Part shown: positions 35,752 through 44,368 of the stretch, one piece after another
How the letters are laid out: each line of letters begins with the position of its first letter
How positions within the stretch are numbered: the first letter of the stretch is position 1
From: an uncultured Clostridia bacterium
GTDB taxonomy: Bacteria > Bacillota > Clostridia > Christensenellales > Borkfalkiaceae
Direction: 5' to 3'
NCBI GenBank assembly: GCA_934254825.1
Contig: CAKQMB010000001.1
Span: forward strand, 62,001-126,000
Length of the DNA: 64,000 nucleotides
Notes under the pieces: generated by a model
The model's input: only the letters and a program-made list of their open reading frames with translations
Databases searched by the model: none
Told to the model about the DNA's origin: nothing
Program-made: the position numbers and the translations under genes

Positions 35752-38061
35752 TTATACTATATCCTCTTCTATTGTCTGATTGCAACCTCTGCATGTGTAG
35801 GTTTTCTTGCCGTCCTTAATGACAATCGTGGAGTCGATAGGCTTATGAGCAAGAGAGATCGAAACAGCAATAATCTGATGACAATCTTCGCAAGTAAAAT
35901 ATCCGCCAAATTCGCGCGCACACGATACATTCACATTTCCGAATGGTTTCAGCCCGTTAGCCGCAATATCGGATGCGTCATCAAATTTAAAATTTAACTC
36001 TGTTCTTTTTCCGTTAAGAACGTGATCCAATTCCGGCAATGCCTCATAGAAAGAGAATACTTCTCCGCTTTCGGTAAGGACAATATAACGCTTGTTTCCT
36101 TCCGAAGTGCAAGTCGGATCCACGGTATTAACCGCATATTCCTTAACGTTTTCGATTTTTGTTTCGGGATGTTCGCAGGTCTCCACTTTTCCGTTTGAAA
36201 CGTTTCTGCATTTTGCAGTAAATGTTTTTTCTTTTTCGTTCCAAGTATAAGCATAGTCATGCCCGACGGCGGGAATGGTTTCCTTCTGAACAGAATTACA
36301 TTCCGTACAATTTATTTCGTCTACTCCGTCCTTTTCGCACGTTGCTGGCGTTATTTTATGCTCGCCGCTATGTCTTTTTCTTACTGCTATTAAAACAACC
36401 TTGTTACACCCCGAACACTCAAAATATGCCTTAGTAGTATATGCACACGATAAAGATTGCGCACCAATAAGCTCAATTCCTCTTGCTTGCATATCGGAAA
36501 TGCTATCAAACACCTGGACAGCATCATCTTCGATATACCACCCATTGAATTTATAATGGGAAGTTTTAGGAATAACAACGTCCGCCGCGGTTATTTTTTG
36601 CCCGTCTACAACAATATAATATGTACCCTTATTTTCCTGTTGGCAAGAAGGATAATTTGTAGTTTCAACCGTTTCATAGTCGCCCGAATTTATCGACGGC
36701 AAATCTATCGTAACATCCTTGCCGCAATCTTTGCAAGTTCCCGAAAGAACGCCCTTTTCGGTGTAAGTCGGCATTGTCGTAACCGTCCAGCTGTCCGAAT
36801 GATGCCTCGGCTCAACATACGAGGTTATTTCTGCCGTATAATCAAACCCTTTTTGCTCGTTGATTAATTTGATTTCGTATTTGTTCTTTCCTATATGCAA
36901 ACAAGTGCCTTTGTCGATTTCCGTAACGGTATATTCAAGGCTGTAAAGTCTTGGTAAATAAAAATAAAGAGATTTATTACATCTGCCGCAATTTCCGATT
37001 ACCTCACCCGTTTTTTCAAAGGACGGGGTTCTCAAAATTTTGGCAGACCAGTCGTGACCGAGAGCGGAAACGATATCGCGCTCCTCTATGTAACCGCAAA
37101 TCGAACAGGTGTACTTATCGTAACCGTAATTTTCGCAATCGGGGTCTATGTGGTCTATATTGAAATTATGGAATACGCCGACAACGCCCTTGGTATAACC
37201 GCAGTCCTTGCAGATTTCAAGGTAAACGCCGTCCGTAAAGCCCGTATTTGCGTTGTAAGCATGCTTAACCTGCTCGACCCTTACAATATTATAATGATTG
37301 CAGGAAGCTCCCTTTGCGAAATTAAAGCTTTCGGTTGTTCCGTCGCTGTAAGTAATATGTATAAACTCGTCCTCGACACGAATACCAGTTACGCACTTTT
37401 TGCTTTCAGATTTTATAACGCCGAGATTTACGGACGTTCCGTCGGTAAAGTTTATTATAAGCTCGCCTTTTTCGTTAATCTCCGTGGAGCTTATTCCTCT
37501 GCCGTCGTCGCCCTTTTCGCCTTGGTCTCCCTTGTCACCTTTATCCCCTTTCTCGCCTTGATCGCCTTTATCTCCTTTCTCGCCGTCTGCGCCGTCCTTT
37601 CCGTCCGCCCCGTCAACGCCGTCCTTTCCGTCGGAGCCGTTAACGCCGTCTTTACCGTCAGCCCCGTCGGCACCGGGATTTCCCTTTTCGCCTTGTTCTC
37701 CCTTATCTCCTTTGTCACCTTTGTCACCTTTTTCGCCTTGGTCTCCTTTATCGCCCTTTTCGCCTTGTTCTCCTTGGTCGCCCTTGTCTCCTTTATCTCC
37801 CTTGCTACCCGTAACCGAGCCGAGATTGACCTCCGAGCCGTCCGAAAATTTAAGGATAAGCTCGCCTTTTTCGTTAAGAGCGGCGGAAACAATCCCCTTT
37901 GCTTCGTCCTTAATAATCTCCGAGCCGCTACCAGAACCCGAATCAGAACTCTCCGAAGCGTCGCTACTCGGACGAATTACGTTTACATTGCACGAAGCGA
38001 GTACAAACGTCATCATTATCACGGTTAAAACCGCAAAAAATATCAAAAGTGCCTTTTTCAT
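35752..38061 (-). CDS. Collagen-like surface lipoprotein with repeated CxxC modules
   Basis: The 769-residue protein has a lipoprotein signal peptide with lipobox LASC (Cys24), then a Ser-rich linker. About 34 uninterrupted Gly-x-y triplets follow (residues 85-186, mostly GDK/GEK/GDQ/GKD). The collagen stretch is flanked by two copies of a short module (NEKGELILKFSDGSEVNLG before, NEKGELIINFTDGTSVNLG after). The remaining roughly 540 residues hold about eight modules with paired CxxC (CKDCGY, CSICGY, CGRCNK, CKDCGK, CSGCNK, CTECNS, CEDCHQ, CRGCNQ), some with GHDW-type spacers. It is likely an exported stalk-like protein; ligand unknown. Strong ribosome binding site GGAGGAGAAAGG; own promoter; divergent HTH gene. 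Confidence 0.9.
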   Translation of the reverse strand: MKKALLIFFAVLTVIMMTFVLASCNVNVIRPSSDASESSDSGSGSGSEIIKDEAKGIVSAALNEKGELILKFSDGSEVNLGSVTGSKGDKGDKGDQGEQGEKGDKGDQGEKGDKGDKGDKGEQGEKGNPGADGADGKDGVNGSDGKDGVDGADGKDGADGEKGDKGDQGEKGDKGDKGDQGEKGDDGRGISSTEINEKGELIINFTDGTSVNLGVIKSESKKCVTGIRVEDEFIHITYSDGTTESFNFAKGASCNHYNIVRVEQVKHAYNANTGFTDGVYLEICKDCGYTKGVVGVFHNFNIDHIDPDCENYGYDKYTCSICGYIEERDIVSALGHDWSAKILRTPSFEKTGEVIGNCGRCNKSLYFYLPRLYSLEYTVTEIDKGTCLHIGKNKYEIKLINEQKGFDYTAEITSYVEPRHHSDSWTVTTMPTYTEKGVLSGTCKDCGKDVTIDLPSINSGDYETVETTNYPSCQQENKGTYYIVVDGQKITAADVVIPKTSHYKFNGWYIEDDAVQVFDSISDMQARGIELIGAQSLSCAYTTKAYFECSGCNKVVLIAVRKRHSGEHKITPATCEKDGVDEINCTECNSVQKETIPAVGHDYAYTWNEKEKTFTAKCRNVSNGKVETCEHPETKIENVKEYAVNTVDPTCTSEGNKRYIVLTESGEVFSFYEALPELDHVLNGKRTELNFKFDDASDIAANGLKPFGNVNVSCAREFGGYFTCEDCHQIIAVSISLAHKPIDSTIVIKDGKKTYTCRGCNQTIEEDIV

Positions 38062-38114
38062 AACCTTTCTCCTCCGATCGGAATTATTTGATAAACAACA
38101 ATTCGTCAATTATC

Positions 38115-38143
38115 AATATACCAAAGTATTTTTATATTGTCAA
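38115..38143 (-). promoter_or_regulatory. Promoter of the collagen-like lipoprotein gene
   Basis: On the - strand, consensus -35 TTGACA (38138-38143), 17-bp spacer, -10 TATATT (38115-38120). Confidence 0.8.
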
Positions 38144-38193
38144 GTAATTTTTATACAATGGTAAAAAGTTTATATATTTTCGGAGAATAAAAT

Positions 38194-38475
38194 ATGCTGA
38201 ACGAAAACATAAAAGCATTGAGACAAGCAAGGAATATGACGCAAGTCGAACTCGCAAACAAACTCGGACTTACAAAACAATGTATAAGTAATTGGGAAAA
38301 CGACAACGTTGCGCCGTCGGTGGAAATGCTGGTTAAATTAGCCGATTTTTTCTGCATAAGCACGGACTATCTGTTAGGGCGCGACAAAAACGAAACGATA
38401 AACGTTTCCGGGCTGAAACCGCAGGAAATCGTTCATATCCAGCAACTTATCGACGATTTCAAATCGCGACAATAA
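38194..38475 (+). CDS. XRE-family helix-turn-helix regulator
   Basis: The 93-residue protein has a Cro/C1-type HTH (residues about 6-60: IKALRQARNMTQVELANKLGLTKQCISNWENDNVAPSVEMLVKLADFF) followed by STDYLLGRD, typical of this class. A short C-terminal helix (PQEIVHIQQLIDDFKSR) may dimerize. It is divergent from the lipoprotein gene with about 130 bp between starts, so it is a candidate regulator of that gene and itself. The ribosome binding site is CGGAGA. Confidence 0.92.
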   Translation: MLNENIKALRQARNMTQVELANKLGLTKQCISNWENDNVAPSVEMLVKLADFFCISTDYLLGRDKNETINVSGLKPQEIVHIQQLIDDFKSRQ

Positions 38476-38500
38476 TAAAAATTTTACATAAAACGTAAAC

Positions 38501-38532
38501 AGCCGCGTGCGGAAAATTTTCCGCACGCGGCT
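38501..38532. terminator. Perfect 32-bp palindrome after the HTH gene
   Basis: AGCCGCGTGCGG and CCGCACGCGGCT flank AAAATTTT, so the whole 32 bp is self-complementary. No T tract follows, so termination would depend on the internal AT core or the hairpin alone. Confidence 0.55.
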
Positions 38533-38654
38533 GCTTGCCACTCAACACAAAGATGAAATATACAATTAAAAATACATTAAGTAATTCATAAGCCGTGAAT
38601 GTATTTTATCGTTACACATAGGCTCTTTTATCGAAATCCTCTGATAACTCATCT

Positions 38655-38882
38655 CTAATAAGTTATTTCGTAATCCTCCGTGCAGAGAATTTCCGCAGGA
38701 TCCACGTCTAATAAAACACATAAATTCGCAAGCGTATCGAGCGCGGGAAGCTTGTCGCCCTTTACATAGTGCGACACGGTTTGCTGAGATATTCCGAGCT
38801 TTCTGCCTATCTCCGCCTGCGTTTTTCCGCTTAGTTTTATCGCTTCGGCAATCTTTTTTTGTATCTGCGCTGTCGTTATCAT
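38655..38882 (-). CDS. Small XRE-family helix-turn-helix regulator
   Basis: The 75-residue protein is almost only a Cro/C1 HTH: IAEAIKLSGKTQAEIGRKLGISQQTVSHYVKGDKLPALDTLANLCVLLDVDPAEIL. No Shine-Dalgarno precedes the ATG, and a TAAAAT box ends 6 nt before it, suggesting a leaderless transcript, though no good -35 is visible. It is divergent from a strong + strand promoter (38916-38945) whose spacer holds a palindrome, which makes it the natural candidate repressor of whatever is transcribed there. Confidence 0.88.
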   Translation of the reverse strand: MITTAQIQKKIAEAIKLSGKTQAEIGRKLGISQQTVSHYVKGDKLPALDTLANLCVLLDVDPAEILCTEDYEITY

Positions 38883-38915
38883 ATGTAGATTTTACAACCC
38901 ATAGGCGTAAAATGC

Positions 38916-38945
38916 TTGACATACGCCCTTTGGGCGTGATATAGT
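38916..38945 (+). promoter_or_regulatory. Promoter with a palindromic operator in its spacer
   Basis: -35 TTGACA (38916-38921), 18-bp spacer, -10 TATAGT (38940-38945). The spacer contains ACGCCC-TTT-GGGCGT (38923-38937), a perfect 6-bp-arm palindrome. A half-site-like GGCGT lies just upstream near the HTH gene start. Confidence 0.75.
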
Positions 38946-38951
38946 AGTGTC

Positions 38952-39407
38952 ACAAATATATAAAAGAACGTTTTTTTTCATAAAAAAATCGTGAGCGACA
39001 TAAAACCGAGATAAAACCGGTATAAATCCGATATAAATTCGGTATAAAATCAATAAAAAAGGAATTCCGTCGCTTGCTGAAAATCGAAATCGTAATTACC
39101 TTACAACCCGCGAACTTATGTATTTAAAGAGGGATTAGACGTCCGAAAGGACGGAATGAAGCCATAAAAAAGCTTTGAAAATTAGTTTTGCGGAAACCGC
39201 TCTTCTCACGCGAAGATCCCGAGCCGACTTTGAAACGCAAGTTACATAAGGCTTATCTTCCGAGCGCGACGGGATTCTTTCTCCCCGTCATAACGACATC
39301 AGTCGGCGGGAGAGATCGTTGCCAAGCGACGAGGATTTCTTTTTTCGGCAATATCAAAACGGCATATGCTACTTTCCTGAAAAAGGGTAAGCATATGCCG
39401 TTTTTAT
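38952..39407 (+). ncRNA. Possible unannotated structured RNA (about 455 nt)
   Basis: The segment runs from a good promoter to a strong terminator and holds no convincing protein. Local hairpins include CGTCC-GAAA-GGACG (GNRA-type loop), GCGG-AAA-CCGC, TCTTC/GAAGA and GACGGG/CCCGTC. A long-range pairing joins GCCGAC (about 39220) with GTCGGC (about 39302), extended by CCC/GGG and GAT/ATC. A 5' AT-rich section (about 39000-39055) repeats ATAAAxCCG at about 11-bp spacing. It does not match tmRNA, RNase P RNA, SRP RNA or 6S RNA as far as I can judge. Alternative: a decayed interspersed repeat, since GAGCGxGACGGGATTC-like segments recur within it. A 185-residue + strand frame from 39188 overlaps trxA and is probably spurious. 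Confidence 0.35.
39356..39407. terminator. Bidirectional terminator between the RNA candidate and trxA
   Basis: 15-bp arms around GGCATATGC (39356-39370 and 39390-39404) with T tracts on both strands. Confidence 0.85.
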
Positions 39408-39423
39408 TTGCAATTTATAGCGA

Positions 39424-39437
39424 TAATCGACTTATAG
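39424..39437 (-). repeat. Copy 5 of dispersed word CTATAAGTCGATTA
   Basis: Perfect copy on the - strand, between the trxA stop and the terminator. Confidence 0.85.
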
Positions 39438-39466
39438 CCGCATTTTTGCAACTTAATGCGATAAAA

Positions 39467-39796
39467 TCAGCCGATGTATTTTATAAGCATTTCGCTTATT
39501 TCCGCAGACGAAGAAAGCCCTACGGTCTTCTCTTTTATCTCGCCGCCGACGAAAACCATAAGCGTGGGAATACTCGATATTCCGTACTTTATAGCCGTCT
39601 TTTCGCTTTCGTCGACATTGACTTTTACGACCTTTACTTTACCCGCAAGCTTTGGGAAAACCTCGTGCAGAACTTCGCCTTGCATTTTGCAGGGCATACA
39701 CCAGCTCGCCCAGAAATCTACGAGTACGGGCTTGTCCGCCTTTAAAACTTCCGTTTCGAATTCGTCGTCTAAAACATTAATTATTTTTTCTTCCAT
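39467..39796 (-). CDS. trxA: Thioredoxin
   Basis: The 109-residue length fits thioredoxin, a cytoplasmic dithiol reductant. The active site is WCMPCK, with Met in place of the usual Gly of WCGPC, inside DFWASWCMPCK. The cis-Pro loop is GISSIPTLMVFVGGE. Changing the residue between the cysteines shifts redox potential in this family, so it may not be a standard general thioredoxin. The ribosome binding site is AAGGAGA. It is the last gene of the long - strand block. Confidence 0.95.
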   Translation of the reverse strand: MEEKIINVLDDEFETEVLKADKPVLVDFWASWCMPCKMQGEVLHEVFPKLAGKVKVVKVNVDESEKTAIKYGISSIPTLMVFVGGEIKEKTVGLSSSAEISEMLIKYIG

Positions 39797-39887
39797 TGTG
39801 ATCTCCTTTGTTTTTGTTCGGCTTCGGGCGGAAAAATCGCCGTTTTCCCGTACCCGAAAAGCAATTACCCCGAACTTATTATGCGCG

Positions 39888-41135
39888 TTATCTCACGAAA
39901 TATGTCGGAATTTCGTCGATTTTGATTTCTTTCTGCGTGCCGTCCGCCATATTTTTAATCTGACAAACGCCCGAATTAAGCTCGTTTTCGCCGAGAGTTA
40001 TAACGTTTTCGGCGTGAATTTTATCGGCGTATTTAAACTGAGCCTTAACTCCTCTGCCCGCGTGGTCGACTTCGGCTTTAACGCCTTTGTCTCTTAAAAC
40101 GGACACTATTTCGAAAGCCTTTTTATAAGCTTCGTCGCCCATAGTGGCGATATAAAGTTTGACGTTATCATGCGTGGGGATAACGACGTTTTCGGCTTCC
40201 ATAAGCATTAAAAGTCTTTCGATACCCATACCGAAACCAACGCCGCAGGTAGGCGTTCCGCCGAGCTGGGAGATAAGGTTGTCGTATCTTCCGCCGCCGC
40301 ATACCGTGCCTTGCGAACCGAGAGCCGTGGTCACGAATTCGAAAACGGTCTTCGTGTAATAATCGAGACCTCTCACGATAAACGGGTTGATTTCGTACGC
40401 TACGCCGCAATCGGTTAAAAGCTCCTGCAATTTTTTGAAGTGCGCGGAGCAATCGTCGCAAAGATAATCGACTATTTTCGGCGCGTCCTTGCAAAGAACC
40501 TTACACCCCTCTTCCTTGCAATCGAGAATACGGAGCGGATTTTTATAATATCTTTCGCGACAGGTGGGACAAAGCTTGTCGAGCTTATCGGCAAAATAGC
40601 CTTTCAACGCTTCGTTATACTTCTTTCTGCACTCGGGGCAACCCATACTGTTGATATAAAGCTTAACCGAAAGTCCGCATTTTTTCAAAACGGTGTAAGC
40701 AAGCTTGATAACTTCCGCGTCGGTATCCGCGCCCGCGCCGCCGTAAACCTCCACGCCGAACTGGTGGTGTTCTCTCAGTCTCCCTTTCTGCGGGTTCTCG
40801 TAACGGAAAACGGGCGTGATATAATACATTTTAAGGGGCATTGCGTTGTTGAAAAGTCCGTTTTCTATAAAGCTTCTCGCAACGCCCGCCGTTCCCTCGG
40901 GTTTTAAAGTAATGCTTCTCTCGCCCTTGTCGAGGAAAGTATACATTTCCTTATTTACTATATCTGTCGTGTCGCCCACGCCTCTCAAAAACAACTCGGT
41001 GTGTTCGAAAGTGGGGGTGCGTATTTCGTTCAAACAATACAAATCGGCGGTTTCTCTCGCAATTCTTTCGACGTAGTGCCACTTATAGCTTTCGAAAGGC
41101 AAAACGTCTTTTGTTCCCTTGGGTATGTTTATCAT
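39888..41135 (-). CDS. hisS: Histidine--tRNA ligase
   Basis: The 415-residue class II synthetase has the N-terminal IPKGTKDVLPFESYKWHYVE, motif 2 PVFRYENPQKGRLREHHQFGVE, the His-specific block GLDYYTKTVFEF and motif 3 GVGFGMGIERLL, followed by an anticodon-binding domain. The middle insertion carries several CxxC pairs (CPECRKK, CPTCRERY, CKEEGCKVLC), a variant seen in many Bacillota. The ribosome binding site is AGAGGA. It sits between hslU and trxA. aspS, often adjacent to hisS in Bacilli, is absent here. Confidence 0.98.
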   Translation of the reverse strand: MINIPKGTKDVLPFESYKWHYVERIARETADLYCLNEIRTPTFEHTELFLRGVGDTTDIVNKEMYTFLDKGERSITLKPEGTAGVARSFIENGLFNNAMPLKMYYITPVFRYENPQKGRLREHHQFGVEVYGGAGADTDAEVIKLAYTVLKKCGLSVKLYINSMGCPECRKKYNEALKGYFADKLDKLCPTCRERYYKNPLRILDCKEEGCKVLCKDAPKIVDYLCDDCSAHFKKLQELLTDCGVAYEINPFIVRGLDYYTKTVFEFVTTALGSQGTVCGGGRYDNLISQLGGTPTCGVGFGMGIERLLMLMEAENVVIPTHDNVKLYIATMGDEAYKKAFEIVSVLRDKGVKAEVDHAGRGVKAQFKYADKIHAENVITLGENELNSGVCQIKNMADGTQKEIKIDEIPTYFVR

Positions 41136-41158
41136 TTCTTTATCCTCTTTAAAATTCT

Positions 41159-42469
41159 TTATAAAATATACTTTTTAACGCTCTGAGCCGCTATTTCCTT
41201 GGACAAATGCTCTTCGACGTACTTTTCGTCCACAACGACCTTGGTAAGCGGAATATCCCCGCCCGCGTTATAGGAAATATCCTCCAAAAGATTTTCCATA
41301 ACGGTGTGCAGTCTTCTCGCGCCGATATCTTCGCTCGTTGCGTTGATTTCCGCCGAAATTTCGGCGATTTTGGAAATGGCTTCGGGCGTGAAAACAAGCT
41401 CGATGTTATCCACGGCGAGAAGGTGAGCGTACTGCGAAGTGATGGCGTTCTGCGGAATGGTGAGAATGTTCACGAAATCGTCCTTGGTGAGCGAATCGAG
41501 TTCGACCTTTATCGGAAATCTGCCCTGCAATTCGGGGATAAGATCCTCGACAGCCGAAACGTGGAACGCGCCCGCCGCGATAAACAGAATATAATCGGTT
41601 TTAACTATTCCGTACTTGGTGTTTACGGCAGAACCCTCGACGATAGGCAGAATATCTCTCTGCACGCCCTCTCTCGAAACGTCCTGACCGCTCGATTTCG
41701 CGCCGCTCGCGATTTTATCGATTTCGTCGATGAAGATAATCCCCTCTTCCTCGGCTCTTCTCACGGCTTCGGATTTTACCGCGTCGTTATCGATAAGTTT
41801 TTCGCTCTCTTCCGCAACGATCAGCGTCATCGCTTCTTTGACGGTGATCTTTCTGCGTTTGCGTTTTTTTGGCATCATATCGCCGAAAATCGAACCTATC
41901 GAAATTTCCGCGCCCATACCGTTCATAAGTTCAAGCGGTTTATTCTCCTCGGCAACGTCTATCTCGATAGGAAATTTATCGTACTCGCCGCCGCGAAGTT
42001 TGTTTAAAATTTCGGTTTCCCATTCTTCCTTAGGCTTGTCTCCGCGCTCGGTTTTCAAAGCCTCGGTTAAAACCCCGAGTACTTTTTTCTCGGCAACGGC
42101 AGTCGCTTTTTTGGACACGACGGCAACCTGCTCTTCTTTTACCATACGGTAGCTCGCCTCTACGAGATCCCTTATCATCGACTCCACGTCTCTGCCGACG
42201 TAGCCGACTTCGGTATACTTCGTCGCTTCAACCTTTATAAACGGCGCTTTGACGAGTTTTGCGAGCCTTCTCGCGATTTCGGTTTTACCTACGCCCGTAG
42301 GTCCTTTCATAATTATATTTTTCGGCGTGATCTCCTCGCGGAGTTCTTCCGAAAGCCGACTTCTTCTGTATCTGTTGCGAAGAGCTACGGCAACCGCGCG
42401 CTTCGCCCTGTCCTGCCCGATAATGTATTTATCGAGTTCTTTAACTATCTCTCTGGGGCTTAAATCCAT
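41159..42469 (-). CDS. hslU: ATP-dependent protease ATPase subunit HslU (ClpY)
   Basis: The 436-residue AAA+ unfoldase has Walker A GPTGVGKTEIARRLAKL, a Walker B/sensor region EGIIFIDEIDKIA, the pore motif in the TEVGYVGRDVESM block, an intermediate domain (about 110-220) and C-terminal GARRLHTVMENLLEDISY. The C-terminus (SVKKYIL) is the kind of tail that docks into HslV. It forms the HslUV proteasome-like complex with the next gene upstream. Ribosome binding site GGGAGG. Confidence 0.98.
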   Translation of the reverse strand: MDLSPREIVKELDKYIIGQDRAKRAVAVALRNRYRRSRLSEELREEITPKNIIMKGPTGVGKTEIARRLAKLVKAPFIKVEATKYTEVGYVGRDVESMIRDLVEASYRMVKEEQVAVVSKKATAVAEKKVLGVLTEALKTERGDKPKEEWETEILNKLRGGEYDKFPIEIDVAEENKPLELMNGMGAEISIGSIFGDMMPKKRKRRKITVKEAMTLIVAEESEKLIDNDAVKSEAVRRAEEEGIIFIDEIDKIASGAKSSGQDVSREGVQRDILPIVEGSAVNTKYGIVKTDYILFIAAGAFHVSAVEDLIPELQGRFPIKVELDSLTKDDFVNILTIPQNAITSQYAHLLAVDNIELVFTPEAISKIAEISAEINATSEDIGARRLHTVMENLLEDISYNAGGDIPLTKVVVDEKYVEEHLSKEIAAQSVKKYIL

Positions 42470-42512
42470 TTAAAAAACCTCCCTGACTTAAATATGCCGA
42501 TACGCCGCGCCG

Positions 42513-43052
42513 TCAAACGACTTCGCAACGAATGTTATCGTTGGTGAAAATACATATTTTGCTTGCGATTTTGAGCGCTTTCGTCGCAATTTCTTCCGCG
42601 CTTAAATCGGTTTCTTCGACCAAAGCTCTCGCCGCCGCCAAAGCGTAATTTCCGCCGCTTCCGATAGCGCACACGTCGCCGTCGGGTTCCATAACGTCGC
42701 CCATACCGGAGATTATAAGCAGATTGTTTTTATCCGCGCAGATCATCATCGCTTCGAGCTTTCTGCCCGCCTGATCCCTGCGCCACTGCTCGGCAAGCTC
42801 CACCGCGCTGCGCTCTAAATTGCCCGCGTATTTATTGAGCATTGCCTCGAACCTCTCGCAAAGCGAGAACGCGTCCGCAACTCCGCCCGCAAAACCTATA
42901 ACGACGTTGCCGTTATATATTCTTCTTACTTTTCTCGCGCTGTTTTTGAAAACGACTGACTCGCCCATCGTGACCTGACCGTCGCCCGCGATAGCCGTTT
43001 TGCCGTCCTTTCTCACGGCGCAAATGGTTGTTCCTTTAAATTCTATACTCAT
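42513..43052 (-). CDS. hslV: ATP-dependent protease peptidase subunit HslV (ClpQ)
   Basis: The 179-residue beta-proteasome-like peptidase has TTICAVRKDGKTAIAGDGQVTMG near the start. The first of the two threonines (Thr8) should become the catalytic N-terminal residue after propeptide removal. The conserved GFAGGVADAFSLCERFE and AIGSGGNYALAAARAL blocks are intact. Its start overlaps the end of trmFO by 4 bp. The trmFO-hslV-hslU order is typical of Bacillota. Confidence 0.98.
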   Translation of the reverse strand: MSIEFKGTTICAVRKDGKTAIAGDGQVTMGESVVFKNSARKVRRIYNGNVVIGFAGGVADAFSLCERFEAMLNKYAGNLERSAVELAEQWRRDQAGRKLEAMMICADKNNLLIISGMGDVMEPDGDVCAIGSGGNYALAAARALVEETDLSAEEIATKALKIASKICIFTNDNIRCEVV

Positions 43053-44362
43053 AATTGTTCCTTGATAAGTTTTATTTCTTTTATCGCTCTTTCGCTTAAA
43101 ATTCTCTTTTTATCGGCTTTTTTGACCTTGCCGAAAGACAAAGGAAGGGGAGAAAGTATACCGTAATTTGCGTTCATCGGCTGAAAATCTTCGTTTTTGG
43201 ATGCGATATATTCCGACAACGCGCCGGTTACGGTGTCAGAATTAAGTTTAAGCGGCTCTTTTCCCGAAAGTTTTCTGTCGATATTTATCGCCGCCATAAG
43301 TCCGCTTACAGTACTTTCGACGTAGCCCTCGACGCCCGTAATCTGCCCCGCGAAATACACGCTCGGGTGATTTTTCATCGAAAAATCGGAGTTTAAGTTT
43401 TTCGGGGAGTTTATATAGGTGTTTTTGTGCATCACGCCGTAACGCAGAAACTCCGCGTTTTTAAGGGCGGGAAAAATCGAAAACACTCTTTTCTGCTCGG
43501 GAAACAAAAGATTTGTCTGAAACCCGACCATATTATATCTTCTGCCCTCTTCGTCCTCTTTTCTCAGTTGCAGGCAGGCGTAGGCGCGTTTTCCCGTCCT
43601 CGGGTCGGTAAGCCCCACGGGTTTTAACGGTCCGAATCTCAGAGTGTCCTCGCCGCGAGCCGCCATAACCTCCACGGGCATACACCCTTCGAAAACTTTA
43701 ACGTCCTCGAAATCGTGAAGTTCGGCGCGTTTTGCGGAAATAAGTTCTTTATAAAATTCGAGATATCCGTCCTTGTCTATCGGACAGTTGACGTAATCAC
43801 CCTCGCCCGCTTCGCCGTATCTGTCGGATACGAAAGCTTCGTTCATATCTATCGACTCGCCCGAAATTATCGGTGCGGCGGCGTCGTAAAAATAAAACCC
43901 GTCGCCAGTGATCGACTTTATGAAATCGCAAAGTTTGCCCGTCGTCAAAGGACCCGTCGCGACGATAACGTTATCGTTTAAACCGAAGCTTTCCGACTCT
44001 TCGCATATAAAGCGGATATTCGGCATCGATTTAAGTTTTTCGGTGATACTTTTCGCAAACTCGTCTCTGTCTACGGCAAGCGCCGCACCCGCAGGAACTC
44101 TCGTCTTGTCCGCGCATTCTATGACCATCGAGCCTAAAATACGCATTTCTTCCTTTAAAAGTCCGCAGGCGTTGGCGTAAACATCGTTGCTTTTGAGCGA
44201 GTTCGAACAAACGAGTTCGCCGAACAACGGGCTTTTATGCGCGGGCGTGAACGAGTTCGGCTTTATGTCGTAAAGCTCGATTTCGTAGCCTTTTTTCGCA
44301 AGGTAATACGCCGCTTCGCTGCCCGCAAGCCCGCCGCCGATTATTTTTATCTTTTCTCTCAT
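43049..44362 (-). CDS. trmFO: tRNA uridine-54 5-carboxymethyl-type methyltransferase TrmFO (methylenetetrahydrofolate-dependent)
   Basis: The 437-residue flavoprotein makes m5U54 in tRNA using methylenetetrahydrofolate and FAD. The N-terminal dinucleotide motif is IGGGLAGSEAAYYLAKKG. The catalytic cysteine regions are FGELVCSNSLKSN and EGCMPVEVMA. The C-terminal GYVESTVSGLMAAIN is typical. No clear Shine-Dalgarno precedes the start, which lies 6 bp after topA, so it is probably translated by coupling. The product methylates U54 to m5U; it does not add a carboxymethyl group, so that word in the call should be disregarded. Confidence 0.97.
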   Translation of the reverse strand: MREKIKIIGGGLAGSEAAYYLAKKGYEIELYDIKPNSFTPAHKSPLFGELVCSNSLKSNDVYANACGLLKEEMRILGSMVIECADKTRVPAGAALAVDRDEFAKSITEKLKSMPNIRFICEESESFGLNDNVIVATGPLTTGKLCDFIKSITGDGFYFYDAAAPIISGESIDMNEAFVSDRYGEAGEGDYVNCPIDKDGYLEFYKELISAKRAELHDFEDVKVFEGCMPVEVMAARGEDTLRFGPLKPVGLTDPRTGKRAYACLQLRKEDEEGRRYNMVGFQTNLLFPEQKRVFSIFPALKNAEFLRYGVMHKNTYINSPKNLNSDFSMKNHPSVYFAGQITGVEGYVESTVSGLMAAINIDRKLSGKEPLKLNSDTVTGALSEYIASKNEDFQPMNANYGILSPLPLSFGKVKKADKKRILSERAIKEIKLIKEQL

Positions 44363-44368
44363 TGGTTT

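Noticed and set aside
37054..38028. A + strand frame opposite the collagen-like region
   Set aside because: It is the antisense of the Gly-x-y repeats, giving an artificial hydrophobic repeat; no start signal.
38952..39407. tmRNA, RNase P RNA, SRP RNA or 6S RNA
   Set aside because: No tRNA-like end, no RNase P core motifs, no SRP Alu/S-domain loops and no single long 6S-type stem were visible.
39188..39745. A 185-codon + strand frame from the RNA candidate into trxA
   Set aside because: More than half lies opposite trxA and crosses the strong terminator at 39356-39407. The unique part reads through hairpins and looks non-protein.
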